Positions 36,434 through 46,149 of a DNA stretch of 64,000 nt are shown in pieces. The notes beneath the pieces are model-generated. The model did no database searches, was not told the DNA's origin, and saw only the letters and a program-made list of their open reading frames with translations. The position numbers and the translations under genes are program-made. Source of the DNA: Parapedobacter lycopersici_A (GTDB lineage Bacteria; Bacteroidota; Bacteroidia; Sphingobacteriales; Sphingobacteriaceae); contig NZ_JBEBRB010000004.1 in assembly GCF_040395035.1 (NCBI RefSeq), positions 30,703 to 94,702 on the forward strand, read 5' to 3'. Positions within the stretch are counted from its first letter, which is position 1; the number at the start of each line of letters is the position of its first letter.

Positions 36434-37075
36434 TTATTTGGCCGTTATTTGACTTTTGCCGTCGGTGCCGGTTGAACCGGAGTATACGGTTCCCTGTGAC
36501 AGACGACCCAACGGACGTCCCGCCGGACCACTGTTGATCAGGCCATAAATATTACGTAGTTCATTTTGAGGAGTTCCGCCGTATCCGCCTGCCCGGGTAT
36601 CAATTCGCAGGTAATGCGGCGCCTTCCGATCTTCGGTCTGGGGTATAATACCTGTTTTGCGATAAGTCATATTCACTGTCCCACCATCGCCGTTGGGGTA
36701 GGTACGCGATCCGTTGTTTGCGGCGTCCTGTCCACCCGCAAGCACATAGAGTGCGCCCAATTCACTAAATCGCATATCGATGTCGAAATCCGTTCCGTTG
36801 TTTTTACCGTCAGTTCCAAAAATGTAAGCCCGTTTATCCATCACAACATGATCAGCGGTCAGTGTAACCTGTTTTTTTCCCAGGAAAACAAGCTGTGCGC
36901 GGTCATGCATGATCAAGGTGTCAATATGAAGGGTTATTGTAGAATCCCTTCCGGAAAAAACCTCCTTTTTCTTCCTGCCGATTTCCAGCTTTGAAACATG
37001 CTGAATGCTATCTTGGGCGGCTGCTGTGAAGGTGATCATACCAAACACGAACAGCATTGAATAGTTGATTTTCAT
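36434..37075 (-). CDS. Predicted exported protein, unknown function
   Basis: 213 aa from ATG 37075, which gives a clean signal peptide ending TAAAQD; the frame is open 9 codons upstream. The mature part has repeated short beta-type stretches (QLVFLGKKQVTLTADHVVMDKRA-like) and a Gly/Asn/Thr-rich second half with many GG and NG turns and no cysteine. This suggests a small beta-helix or beta-roll surface or periplasmic protein. I do not recognise a family. It is alone on its strand, 191 bp from the divergent TonB receptor start. Confidence 0.65.
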   Translation of the reverse strand: MKINYSMLFVFGMITFTAAAQDSIQHVSKLEIGRKKKEVFSGRDSTITLHIDTLIMHDRAQLVFLGKKQVTLTADHVVMDKRAYIFGTDGKNNGTDFDIDMRFSELGALYVLAGGQDAANNGSRTYPNGDGGTVNMTYRKTGIIPQTEDRKAPHYLRIDTRAGGYGGTPQNELRNIYGLINSGPAGRPLGRLSQGTVYSGSTGTDGKSQITAK

Positions 37076-37266
37076 GACTCCATTCTTTAATAAATCCGTC
37101 AATTAGACCGTGTTTTGAATGAATAGTTTAATTTTCGTTACAAATTCTGATTAATGGATGCAGTTGTGTATTATTGCACATTTAAACAATAAGATTACTT
37201 TATTATTTATTAATGGATGACTTCCGTCAGATTTCAGTTGTCACTGCCACAATCCAATCAATATCT

Positions 37267-39366
37267 ATGTCTATCGTAAACCGATTTTCTGTCGCCGGTC
37301 CGGCCGGGGCATTATTATTTTTAATGGGAAACCTACTGGCTGCTCCCGCTTTTTCGCAGGAACAGGATACTACGCTGCTTAATGAAGTAATGGTTAAGGC
37401 TTATTTTGTGGAGCAACCTTTACTGCGTCTTACGACATCTGCCGGAGTCGTAGCAAACAGCACACTGGAAAATCAAAGTGGTGTTACACTTATTCCTGCC
37501 CTAAACACGGTACCGGGCGTACGTATGGAGGAACGATCCCCAGGCAGTTACCGGCTATCAATCCGTGGAAGTTTACTGCGGTCACCTTTTGGCGTACGCA
37601 ATGTAAAGGTCTACCTGGATGAGATTCCCCTAACGGATGCAGGAGGAAATACGTATCTAAACCTGCTGGATGTAGGCAGCATGGATAAGATCGAAATATT
37701 AAAAGGTCCAGATGGCAGCTTGTTCGGCGCAAACTCGGGAGGTGTAGTACTGATTCGCCCTGACGGAATGACCGAGCAGAGCAACGAGGCATCGCTGCGT
37801 GTCAATGGCGGTTCTTACGGATTGTTTCACCAGCAACTGAACGCAGATATGCAGCCATCATCGAAGTACCAGTTCAGTTTCAATCAGGCATATCAGCGCT
37901 CAGATGGCTATCGGCAGAACTCCGCGATGAAAAGAGCTTCTTTTCAGACTGTTCAACGATGGAAATACCGCCCGGGCAACGAACTCCGTTTGTTAGCGCT
38001 CTACTCGGATTTGCAGTACCGCACCCCCGGCGGGTTAAACCTAGCTCAGTTTCAGGAAAACCCACGTTTGGCACGTCCACCAGCCGGACCTAATCCTGGT
38101 GCTGTTGAACAACAAGCAGGCATTATCAATAAGACGTTAATCGGTGGGCTTGTGCACAATGCACAGCTGACTCCCAAACTCCGTCATGTAGCCAGTGTAT
38201 TTGGGCTGCGTACTGATTTCAGCAACCCCTTTATTACCAATTACGAAGTTCGAGATGAATATAACTTTGGTTTCCGGACTTACCTGGATTATGCCGACGG
38301 AAAGCCAGGTGTATTTACGTGGCGCGCCAATGCTGGAGTAGAGTGGCAGCGCGGACGGGCCGATATCTACAATTACGACAACAACGGTGGCGAACGGGGT
38401 GACGAGCAGGCGGCAGATGCGCTGAAAAACGCCCAGCATTTTTATTTTGCCCGATTGAGTGCGGATTTATATGACAAACTTTCATTGGAAACCTCGCTAA
38501 GTCTGAATTATTACCGTTACGCTTTCCGGGCCATCTTTCCGGGAGGGGGTGATCCGAATTATACCGATCGGAATTTTGATGCCGAATGGATGCCAAGGGT
38601 TGCTTTATCCTACCTAATTACTCCGCAATTTGCCTGGAGGGCATCTGTTTCCCGCGGATATTCTCCGCCAACCACTGCAGAAGTACGCTCTTCGGATCAA
38701 GTAGTAAACACGGCACTGGAGGCTGAAACGGGCTGGAACTACGAAACCGGTTTCCGATGGCAGAATCATAACAGACGAGTGTTCCTTGATGGTTCCGTAT
38801 TCTATTACCTTATGGAAGATGCGATTATCCGCCAGCTTGATGAAGGTGGAGCGGAATTTTTCAGCAACGCCGGCGGAGTGAAGCAATTGGGCACCGAACT
38901 GTCGGCATCGGTATGGGCAATTGAGCCACGGCAGTCCAGCTGGTTGCGTGGCCTGCAGATAGGCACCAATCTTACATTAAGTCACTTCCGGTTTGGTGAT
39001 TACCAAGTGGCGGACAATGACTTCAGTGGCAATAAATTAACTGGCGTGCCGGCAGAGTCGGTAGTAAGTAACGTGCTGTTTTTGTTTCCGTTTGATCTCC
39101 GTGCATATGTTATGCACAACTATACGTCGGCTATTCCGCTGGACGATGCGAACGGCTTTTTTGCCGATGCTTATCACCTGTTACAGGCTAAGGTTAGTTG
39201 GACGAAACCAATGGGTAATCGACTCAACCTGCAATTTTTTGCCGGCGCGGATAATCTGCTTAACCAAAGGTATAGTCTGGGGAATGATATCAACGCTTTT
39301 GGTGGTCGGTTTTTCAACACTGCCGCCGGCCGTAATTTCTATGGTGGGGTATCGATTGCATATTAA
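37267..39366 (+). CDS. TonB-dependent outer-membrane receptor
   Basis: 699 aa from ATG 37267, which places the signal peptide (ending PAFSQE) normally; ATG 37213 would add 18 residues. There is no carboxypeptidase-like N-terminal domain, so this is a classical receptor rather than SusC. TonB-box-like TTLLNEVMVKAYF is at the N-terminus, the plug (about 45-150) has SIRGSLLRSPFGVRNVKVYLDEIPLTDAGG and IEILKGPDGSLFGANSGGVV, and the barrel ends in an aromatic residue. Likely substrate is a siderophore, haem or vitamin; nothing adjacent decides. Confidence 0.9.
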   Translation: MSIVNRFSVAGPAGALLFLMGNLLAAPAFSQEQDTTLLNEVMVKAYFVEQPLLRLTTSAGVVANSTLENQSGVTLIPALNTVPGVRMEERSPGSYRLSIRGSLLRSPFGVRNVKVYLDEIPLTDAGGNTYLNLLDVGSMDKIEILKGPDGSLFGANSGGVVLIRPDGMTEQSNEASLRVNGGSYGLFHQQLNADMQPSSKYQFSFNQAYQRSDGYRQNSAMKRASFQTVQRWKYRPGNELRLLALYSDLQYRTPGGLNLAQFQENPRLARPPAGPNPGAVEQQAGIINKTLIGGLVHNAQLTPKLRHVASVFGLRTDFSNPFITNYEVRDEYNFGFRTYLDYADGKPGVFTWRANAGVEWQRGRADIYNYDNNGGERGDEQAADALKNAQHFYFARLSADLYDKLSLETSLSLNYYRYAFRAIFPGGGDPNYTDRNFDAEWMPRVALSYLITPQFAWRASVSRGYSPPTTAEVRSSDQVVNTALEAETGWNYETGFRWQNHNRRVFLDGSVFYYLMEDAIIRQLDEGGAEFFSNAGGVKQLGTELSASVWAIEPRQSSWLRGLQIGTNLTLSHFRFGDYQVADNDFSGNKLTGVPAESVVSNVLFLFPFDLRAYVMHNYTSAIPLDDANGFFADAYHLLQAKVSWTKPMGNRLNLQFFAGADNLLNQRYSLGNDINAFGGRFFNTAAGRNFYGGVSIAY

Positions 39367-39435
39367 GCGCATGCGGAGCAGCAATCCACCGTGTTCCGGT
39401 GGGGCAACATCACGCTCATGGATAATATAAGGATT

Positions 39436-39462
39436 GCCCGGTCGTTGAGACCGGGCATTTTC
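39436..39462 (+). terminator. Terminator after the TonB receptor gene
   Basis: GCCCGGTC and GACCGGGC form an 8-bp stem with a 5-nt loop followed by ATTTTC, about 70 bp past the stop codon. Confidence 0.7.
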
Positions 39463-39486
39463 ATGTATTTAATTCCGCGAGCCGGA

Positions 39487-39517
39487 TTGGCGGATTTGAA
39501 AAATAATACTAATTTTG
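39487..39517 (+). promoter_or_regulatory. Promoter for fbaA
   Basis: TTG (39487-39489), 20 bp, TAATTTTG (39510-39517). A small inverted repeat CGCTAT ... ATAGCG (39519-39536) follows, just before the ATG at 39541. Confidence 0.6.
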
Positions 39518-39540
39518 ACGCTATACCAAGATAGCGTATT

Positions 39541-40620
39541 ATGAGTTTGAAAGATTTTAAAGGGGTAGTCACCGGCGATGCTGTTCAGGAATTATTTGAA
39601 GCAGCAAAAACCCATCGTTTCGCTTTGCCAGCGGTCAATGTCATTGGCACCGATTCCATCAACGCCGTTATGGAGACTGCCAAGGCAGTCAATTCACCCG
39701 TGATGATTCAGCTCTCGAACGGCGGGGCCCAGTTCTATGCAGGAAAATCCCTGAACAATGACCAGTTGCAAGCCTGTGTCCTTGGTGGCGTTTCTGCCGC
39801 ACAGCACGTACATCTCCTCGCCGAGCATTACGGTGTAGCGGTGATTCTACACACCGATCATGCGGCAAAAAAGTTGTTGCCATGGGTTGATGGATTACTG
39901 GAACACGGCGAGCGTTTTTTTGCGCAGCATAGCAAGCCATTGTTTTCGTCGCATATGCTCGACCTATCGGAGGAACCTATCGAGGAAAACATAGCCATAT
40001 CCCAGCAATACCTTGAACGAATGAAGCCACTCGGTATGACCATCGAAATTGAGTTGGGGGTTACCGGGGGAGAAGAAGACGGCGTTGACAATACGGATGT
40101 AGACAGTGCCCGGCTATATACCCAGCCTGAAGAGGTAGCTTATGCCTATGAAGCACTCAGTAAGGTAAGTGACAAATTTACGATAGCTGCTGCCTTCGGC
40201 AATGTCCATGGCGTTTACAAACCCGGAAATGTAAAACTGCAGCCGATTATTCTGCATAATTCCCAACAATATGTCCGCGAAAAATATGGATTGAAGGAAG
40301 AAAAGCCGATTAACTTCGTGTTTCATGGCGGATCTGGTTCATCGCCAGCTGAGATTGAGGAGGCCATCTCCTACGGGGCAATCAAGATGAATATCGACAC
40401 CGATATGCAGTGGGCCTTCTGGGACGGTGTGCGGAACTATTACCAAAAAAATGAAGGTTACCTTCAGCGTCAGATCGGTAATCCGGATGGGCCGGACTCA
40501 CCGAATAAAAAATATTACGATCCACGTGTTTGGTTGCGCAAGGGGGAAGAAAGTTTTGTGAAACGCCTCACACAGGCATTTGAAGAACTGAATGCGATAA
40601 ACATCAACAGCAAACTGTAG
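39541..40620 (+). CDS. fbaA: Class II fructose-bisphosphate aldolase
   Basis: 359 aa, the same length as E. coli FbaA. Zinc-ligand motif LHTDHAAKKLLPW at about residues 101-113. Further family motifs are EIELGVTGGEEDGVDN, AAFGNVHGVYKPGNVKL, FHGGSGS and KMNIDTDMQWAFW. It cleaves fructose-1,6-bisphosphate to the two triose phosphates in glycolysis and runs in reverse in gluconeogenesis. It has its own promoter and terminator, so is probably monocistronic. Confidence 0.97.
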   Translation: MSLKDFKGVVTGDAVQELFEAAKTHRFALPAVNVIGTDSINAVMETAKAVNSPVMIQLSNGGAQFYAGKSLNNDQLQACVLGGVSAAQHVHLLAEHYGVAVILHTDHAAKKLLPWVDGLLEHGERFFAQHSKPLFSSHMLDLSEEPIEENIAISQQYLERMKPLGMTIEIELGVTGGEEDGVDNTDVDSARLYTQPEEVAYAYEALSKVSDKFTIAAAFGNVHGVYKPGNVKLQPIILHNSQQYVREKYGLKEEKPINFVFHGGSGSSPAEIEEAISYGAIKMNIDTDMQWAFWDGVRNYYQKNEGYLQRQIGNPDGPDSPNKKYYDPRVWLRKGEESFVKRLTQAFEELNAININSKL

Positions 40621-40643
40621 GTGGATGTACACTCCATATTATA

Positions 40644-40684
40644 GCCCGCCATACCCCGGCTAAGGTATAGGCGGGTTTTTTATT
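40644..40684 (+). terminator. Terminator after fbaA
   Basis: GCCCGCC-ATACC pairs with GGTAT-AGGCGGG around an 8-nt loop and is followed by a run of seven T. Confidence 0.85.
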
Positions 40685-40719
40685 TCAACGCTTCAAGTAT
40701 ACTAACCAATAACCAACCG

Positions 40720-42159
40720 ATGGATCAGTTAATTAAAACAATTTACAATGTAGTCTGGAGCGATGCGCTTGTAGCATTATGCCTGGGCGCGGGGATTTAC
40801 TTCTCCGTCGCTACTCGATTTTTACAGGTCAGATACCTGAAAGACATGGTCAGGTTGTTGTTTGGAGGAGGATCGTCGGCCAAAGGGGTTTCCTCTTTTC
40901 AGGCATTTGCTATGGCCCTTTCGGGCCGAATCGGGACCGGAAATATTGCAGGGGTTGCCACTGCCATTGCTTTCGGCGGGCCGGGTGCCGTGTTCTGGAT
41001 GTGGCTCATTGCATTTTTGGGCGCCGCATCCGCCTATGTTGAGGCAGCCTTGGGTCAGCTATACAAAGAGGTAAAAGACGGCCAGTACCGCGGTGGACCA
41101 GCGTTCTATATTGAAAAGGGACTGGGCATGCGGTGGTATGCTGCGCTGTTTGCGTTTGCAACGATATTGAGTACAGCTATCTTTTTGCCCGGTGTACAGA
41201 GTAACAGTATTGCTCTTGGGGTCCGCAATGCGTTTGATATTCCTGTATCATATACCGGTTTGGCACTCGTGGTGCTGCTCGGGCTTGTTATCGCTGGCGG
41301 CGTAAAGCGTATCGGTAAGGTCGCCGAGGTCGTGGTTCCGTTTATGGCGGGAGGCTATATTTTAATGGCACTTGTGATTATTGCCTTTAACTTTCAACAG
41401 ATACCCGCTGTTATCGGACTGATTATCCGATCGGCTTTTGATTTAGAGCCCGCTTTTGGAGGGATTATGGGAATGGCGGTATCATGGGGTGTAAAACGGG
41501 GCATTTATTCCAATGAGGCCGGACAGGGTACCGCACCGCATGCAGCTGCTGCCGCCGAGGTAAATCATCCGGCCAAACAAGGGTTGGTGCAGGCATTTTC
41601 GGTTTATGTAGATACGCTTTTCGTTTGCACCGCCACAGCCTTTATGATTCTCTTCACCGGTAAGTATAATGTCCAAAATCCGGCAGGCGGGTATCTGGTT
41701 GAACACATTCCCCGCGCGGAGATAGGGGCTGAATATACTCAGCTGGCTGTTGCCCACCATTTTCCCGCACTTGGCGCCGGATTTGTCGCGATGGCATTGT
41801 TCTTCTTCGTTTTTACTACAATTATGGCATATTATTATATGGCGGAAACCAACCTTAGCTACCTCGACAGAGCGGGACGTCACAAATGGGCTGTATGGGT
41901 ACTCCGTGTTTTGATCCTGGGAGCTACTTATTACGGCTGCGTTAAAACCGCAGAGACCGCGTGGACCTTAGGCGACATTGGTGTGGGGTTGATGGCCTGG
42001 CTCAATCTCATTGCTATCCTACTGCTTCGCAAACCGGCGTTGCGATTGCTTAAGGATTATCACGAACAGAAGAAGCAAGGCAAAGACCCTGTTTTTATCG
42101 CGGAAGACATCAAAAATGCCGATCATTGGATAGAAAATAAAGACAGACAAGCGCCGTAA
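40720..42159 (+). CDS. Alanine/glycine:sodium symporter (AGCS family)
   Basis: 479 aa, about eleven membrane helices. AGCS signatures: FQAFAMALSGRIGTGNIAGVATAIAFGGPGAVFWMW near residues 60-95, and GVKRGIYSNEAGQGTAPHAAAAAEVNHPAKQG near 254-285. It imports alanine or glycine with Na+. 29 bp separate it from guaA, so it may be cotranscribed with it, but the functions are unrelated. Confidence 0.95.
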   Translation: MDQLIKTIYNVVWSDALVALCLGAGIYFSVATRFLQVRYLKDMVRLLFGGGSSAKGVSSFQAFAMALSGRIGTGNIAGVATAIAFGGPGAVFWMWLIAFLGAASAYVEAALGQLYKEVKDGQYRGGPAFYIEKGLGMRWYAALFAFATILSTAIFLPGVQSNSIALGVRNAFDIPVSYTGLALVVLLGLVIAGGVKRIGKVAEVVVPFMAGGYILMALVIIAFNFQQIPAVIGLIIRSAFDLEPAFGGIMGMAVSWGVKRGIYSNEAGQGTAPHAAAAAEVNHPAKQGLVQAFSVYVDTLFVCTATAFMILFTGKYNVQNPAGGYLVEHIPRAEIGAEYTQLAVAHHFPALGAGFVAMALFFFVFTTIMAYYYMAETNLSYLDRAGRHKWAVWVLRVLILGATYYGCVKTAETAWTLGDIGVGLMAWLNLIAILLLRKPALRLLKDYHEQKKQGKDPVFIAEDIKNADHWIENKDRQAP

Positions 42160-42188
42160 ATTTCCCGTCTAATCCGTACCTTTGGCCC

Positions 42189-43742
42189 ATGCCAGAAAAA
42201 ATCATTATCATTGATTTCGGCTCCCAGTATACCCAACTGATCGCAAGACGGGTAAGGGAGTTGAATGTGTACTGTGAAATCCATCCATATAATCACCTAC
42301 CTGATTGGAATACGGGAGAGGTACGGGGAGTCATTCTCTCGGGAAGCCCGTATTCCGTACGTCAGGAAGATGCACCGCAGATAGATTTCCGCTCGTTGCA
42401 GGACCATTTTCCTGTTTTGGGTGTCTGTTATGGAGCGCAGTATATGGCACAGTATTCGGGAGGGGAGGTGGTGGCCTCAACGATACGGGAATATGGTCGG
42501 GCGAATTTACAGCACGTGGACCATACTCACCCGCTATTAGCGGATATTCCAGTGGATTCCCAGGTGTGGATGTCCCATGGCGATACAATTTCAGCGATTC
42601 CCGATCATTTTGAAATCATCGCAAGCACAAATAAGGTTCGAGTGGCAGCCTACCACGTTAAGGGAACCCATACGTATGGAATCCAGTTTCACCCGGAAGT
42701 TACCCATAGTACCGATGGTACAACGTTATTGAAAAATTTTGTCATCGATATCTGTGGTTGTGCACCGGACTGGACAGCCGACGCGTTTGTGGAAACAACT
42801 GTGTCGTCGCTTAAGGAGAAACTAGGCAATGACCACGTGATTATGGCGTTGTCCGGAGGAGTTGATTCTACCGTTGCTGCAGTACTGCTTCATCAGGCAA
42901 TCGGTAAAAACCTGCACTGTGTTTTTGTGGACCATGGATTATTGCGGAAAGATGAATATGAACAAGTGCTGGAATCCTATCAGCATATGGGGCTTAATAT
43001 CAGAGGCGTAAACGCCAAGGATCGGTTTTACGAAAAACTGGCAGGGGCCAGTGAACCTGAACGGAAACGAAAGATTATCGGTGCTGCATTCATTGATGAA
43101 TTTGATGCAGCAGCACAAGCCATCCAAGCCGAACTCCCAGCGGGTATTGAGGTAAAATGGCTCGGACAGGGCACTATTTATCCTGATGTTATCGAATCCA
43201 TATCGGTAAAGGGGCCTTCCGCAACGATCAAATCGCACCACAATGTGGGAGGACTACCGGATTTCATGAAACTGAAAGTGGTGGAGCCGTTGAATACACT
43301 CTTTAAAGATGAGGTACGCCGCGTTGGAAAGGCACTTGGCATTGCACCGAATATTCTTGGCCGGCACCCTTTTCCCGGCCCTGGGCTGGCTATCCGGATT
43401 CTGGGAGAGATTACGGCAGAAAAGGTACGGATTTTGCAGGAGGCTGATGAGATTTATATCCGTAACCTGCGCGAATCGGGTTGGTATGATCAAGTTTGGC
43501 AGGCCGGGACCATTTTCCTTCCCGTGCAGTCAGTTGGTGTAATGGGTGATGAGCGAACTTATGAGCATGTGGTAGCGTTACGTGCCGTGGGATCACTGGA
43601 TGGAATGACAGCAGACTGGATTCACCTGCCTTATGCGTTATTAGCGAAAATATCCAATGAAATCATTAATCACGTAAAAGGGATAAATAGGGTTGTTTAT
43701 GATATTAGTTCGAAACCACCGGCTACCATTGAATGGGAGTAG
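42189..43742 (+). CDS. guaA: GMP synthase (glutamine-hydrolysing)
   Basis: 517 aa. N-terminal class I amidotransferase with nucleophile Cys80 (LGVCYGAQ) and the His/Glu pair in QFHPEVTHS. ATP-pyrophosphatase P-loop MALSGGVDSTVAAVLL near residue 218, and the C-terminal dimerisation domain ending VYDISSKPPATIEWE. It converts XMP to GMP. The 3' end overlaps the following lipoprotein gene by 44 bases in another frame. Confidence 0.98.
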   Translation: MPEKIIIIDFGSQYTQLIARRVRELNVYCEIHPYNHLPDWNTGEVRGVILSGSPYSVRQEDAPQIDFRSLQDHFPVLGVCYGAQYMAQYSGGEVVASTIREYGRANLQHVDHTHPLLADIPVDSQVWMSHGDTISAIPDHFEIIASTNKVRVAAYHVKGTHTYGIQFHPEVTHSTDGTTLLKNFVIDICGCAPDWTADAFVETTVSSLKEKLGNDHVIMALSGGVDSTVAAVLLHQAIGKNLHCVFVDHGLLRKDEYEQVLESYQHMGLNIRGVNAKDRFYEKLAGASEPERKRKIIGAAFIDEFDAAAQAIQAELPAGIEVKWLGQGTIYPDVIESISVKGPSATIKSHHNVGGLPDFMKLKVVEPLNTLFKDEVRRVGKALGIAPNILGRHPFPGPGLAIRILGEITAEKVRILQEADEIYIRNLRESGWYDQVWQAGTIFLPVQSVGVMGDERTYEHVVALRAVGSLDGMTADWIHLPYALLAKISNEIINHVKGINRVVYDISSKPPATIEWE

Positions 43743-44958
43743 TTTTCTTATCGTTGTTCTGCTCCTGCTGACCGTTGGCTGTACACCCCGGATCCGGGTG
43801 CTTCGTCCTGCGGGAAGTCAAACCGAACCAACGCGCGAAACAACCACAACGGAGGAACGCGAAAAAGATGCTGTAAAGGAAACTGCGGCGATAGACGCCA
43901 ACCAAATTGCACTCTTACTGCCTTTTCAGCTGGACAAAGCAAATCAACATGCGCCCAGCACTGTTGATATTCGCAGGTCAGCATTAGCGCTGGATTTTTA
44001 TCAAGGGTTCAAGCTGGGGCTGGATGCCTTGTCCGCACAGGGTGTCAATTTTAAGTTGGATGTGTTAGACACGCGTGATGATGCCGCGGAAAATGCCCGG
44101 ATTGCAAAACTGGAGCAGGTTCAGCAGGCTGCTTTGGTAGTTGGCCCGGTTTACCCTAAAGAAATCCAGGTATTTGGCTATAATGCGTCACTCGATAGCA
44201 GTGTATTGCAGATTTCGCCGTTAGCAGCCAGTATGCCTTCGGAATTTGACCTGCCTAATCTGGTGACCCTTACGGCTCCCCTTATGGCGCATGTAGAGGC
44301 GCTGGCCGCACATATTGTAAACGAGTATCAAACTGGCGACGTCGTGTTATTTTATCAGACAGAGGATGCGGCAAGCCGCCAGTTTCTGGATCCACTGAAA
44401 GCGCGGGTACGGCAGCTCAATAGCCGGATCGATATCGCCAATGTGAATGACCAGGCCAGCCTGGAAAGCAGCGTACACCTGTCGGGGAAAAATCTATTGG
44501 TGATGGGTACAACCAATAAATACCTGATCTCACCCATTCTGGCTAATCTGCGGACGTTACGCGATGAGCTTTCGTATGACATTCGCTTGTTCGGTCACCC
44601 CAACTGGACCAAGCTCGATTTCGATGAAACGGATGGACTCGCAGGGTTCCGTACAAGTGTAACGTCATCGTTTTATGTAAATAAAGGTGACAAACGTGTC
44701 CAGGAATTCGATTCACGCTATCGTTCTGAATTCGGTATTACACCTACGGAATTTGCTTACAAGGGATACGATGCCGCTTATTATTTCGGAAGCTTGCTGG
44801 CTAAGTACGGAGCTGAATATAAGTCTCATATACAAGCTGAAACTTATAAAGGACTGCACAATACCTTTACATTTAAATACAACCCGGCCTGGGGCTATGT
44901 AAATCATCACATCTGGATATTGCAGTTCCGTGATGGCGATTTTCGCCCCGTTAATTAA
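43699..44958 (+). CDS. Lipoprotein with type 1 periplasmic-binding (LpoA/ABC-ligand-binding-like) fold
   Basis: 419 aa from ATG 43699, inside the end of guaA. Residues 17-28 are a hydrophobic stretch with lipobox Cys28 (LLTVGC). A Thr/Glu-rich linker follows, then a periplasmic-binding-protein type 1 fold (IALLLPFQLDKAN near residue 73, ALDFYQGFKLGLDAL, LVVGPVYPKEIQVF and EFAYKGYDAAYYFGSLL). Resembles amino-acid ABC binding proteins and the PBP-activator LpoA. No ABC transporter genes are adjacent, so a cell-envelope role is as likely as uptake. Confidence 0.75.
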   Translation: MILVRNHRLPLNGSSFLIVVLLLLTVGCTPRIRVLRPAGSQTEPTRETTTTEEREKDAVKETAAIDANQIALLLPFQLDKANQHAPSTVDIRRSALALDFYQGFKLGLDALSAQGVNFKLDVLDTRDDAAENARIAKLEQVQQAALVVGPVYPKEIQVFGYNASLDSSVLQISPLAASMPSEFDLPNLVTLTAPLMAHVEALAAHIVNEYQTGDVVLFYQTEDAASRQFLDPLKARVRQLNSRIDIANVNDQASLESSVHLSGKNLLVMGTTNKYLISPILANLRTLRDELSYDIRLFGHPNWTKLDFDETDGLAGFRTSVTSSFYVNKGDKRVQEFDSRYRSEFGITPTEFAYKGYDAAYYFGSLLAKYGAEYKSHIQAETYKGLHNTFTFKYNPAWGYVNHHIWILQFRDGDFRPVN

Positions 44959-44972
44959 AAGCCCCGGCAGTG

Positions 44973-46145
44973 ATGTTATCCGAAAAAAGGCTGTCACAAC
45001 ACCTGCGGACATTTGAACGTCTATTACAGGAATATAATGGGGTAGAGCCGTTAGCCCGCTTCTTAACCGCATATTACAAGCGGAATAAGCAAATGGGATC
45101 CGCCGACCGGAGGATGGCTACCCGCCTCATATATCATTATTTCCGGATCGGCCACGCGGCGGGCAGTCTATCGCCAATTGAACGGCTCGCTATTGCAGAA
45201 TTGCTCTGCAGCCACGAAAGTGCAGTTATTGAACTGCTGAAGCCTGACTGGATACCCTATCTTAACGCAACCTTACCCGAGAAAAGATTTTTTTTAGAAA
45301 GGCATACAGCGTTTCAACAGGCAGCGGTATTTCCCTTTACTTCCCTGCTGTCTGCGGATATTGATCAGGAAGCGTTTGTTGATGGCCTGTTTACCCAGCC
45401 CGATCTGTTTATCCGTCTGCGCGCCCCGTACGGACCGGACGTATTGGCGGCATTGGACCGCGCCGGTCTGGTGTATAATGTTATTGATGAGCATATCGTG
45501 GCTTTACCCAATGGTACGGCATTGGATCGTGTACCTGGCATTGCCGGAAAGTATGAGGTACAGGATTTCTCATCACAGCGGACCGGGCGGTATTTCCGGG
45601 CCGCCCCCGGAGAGCGCTGGTGGGATGCTTGCGCAGGGGCAGGAGGGAAGTCCCTGCTGCTCATGGATACTACGCCTGGAATCGAGCTGTTGGTTTCCGA
45701 CGTGCGGGGCAGTATTTTACGTAACCTGGATGAACGCTTCGATACGGCAGGTATATATTCACCTTACCGAAAGAAAATCGTCGATCTAACCCAGGATGTC
45801 GGTAAGGTGCTTGGAGACAGTCAGTTTGATGGAATTATACTGGATGTACCCTGTAGCGGATCCGGAACATGGGCACGTACGCCTGAGATGATTTCGTTTT
45901 TCGACAAAGCTCGTATCGATACATTCGCGGCATTACAACGGCAAATCGCCCAAAACGCCATACCTCACCTCAAGCATGGCAGGCCGCTCATTTACATTAC
46001 CTGTTCCGTATTTGCTGCGGAAAACGAGCAGAACGTAGCTCAATTAGCGGAAGAATTCGGACTTAAACTGGAAGAACAGACGCTATTGACCGGCTATCAC
46101 CAGCAGGCAGACACCTTGTTCATTGCCCGGTTGATTAAGCCTTAG
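44973..46145 (+). CDS. RsmB/NOP-family RNA (cytosine-5) methyltransferase
   Basis: 390 aa from ATG 44973; an in-frame GTG just before it (44970) is unlikely. SAM-binding motif I CAGAGGKSLLL at about residues 227-237. The two catalytic cysteines are in LDVPCSGSGTW and ITCSVFAAENE. The N-terminal part is helical. It methylates cytosine in 16S rRNA or tRNA; the target is not determined by sequence alone. It starts 14 bp after the preceding lipoprotein gene and is convergent with the flavoprotein gene at 46150, 4 bp apart. Confidence 0.9.
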   Translation: MLSEKRLSQHLRTFERLLQEYNGVEPLARFLTAYYKRNKQMGSADRRMATRLIYHYFRIGHAAGSLSPIERLAIAELLCSHESAVIELLKPDWIPYLNATLPEKRFFLERHTAFQQAAVFPFTSLLSADIDQEAFVDGLFTQPDLFIRLRAPYGPDVLAALDRAGLVYNVIDEHIVALPNGTALDRVPGIAGKYEVQDFSSQRTGRYFRAAPGERWWDACAGAGGKSLLLMDTTPGIELLVSDVRGSILRNLDERFDTAGIYSPYRKKIVDLTQDVGKVLGDSQFDGIILDVPCSGSGTWARTPEMISFFDKARIDTFAALQRQIAQNAIPHLKHGRPLIYITCSVFAAENEQNVAQLAEEFGLKLEEQTLLTGYHQQADTLFIARLIKP

Positions 46146-46149
46146 CCAA

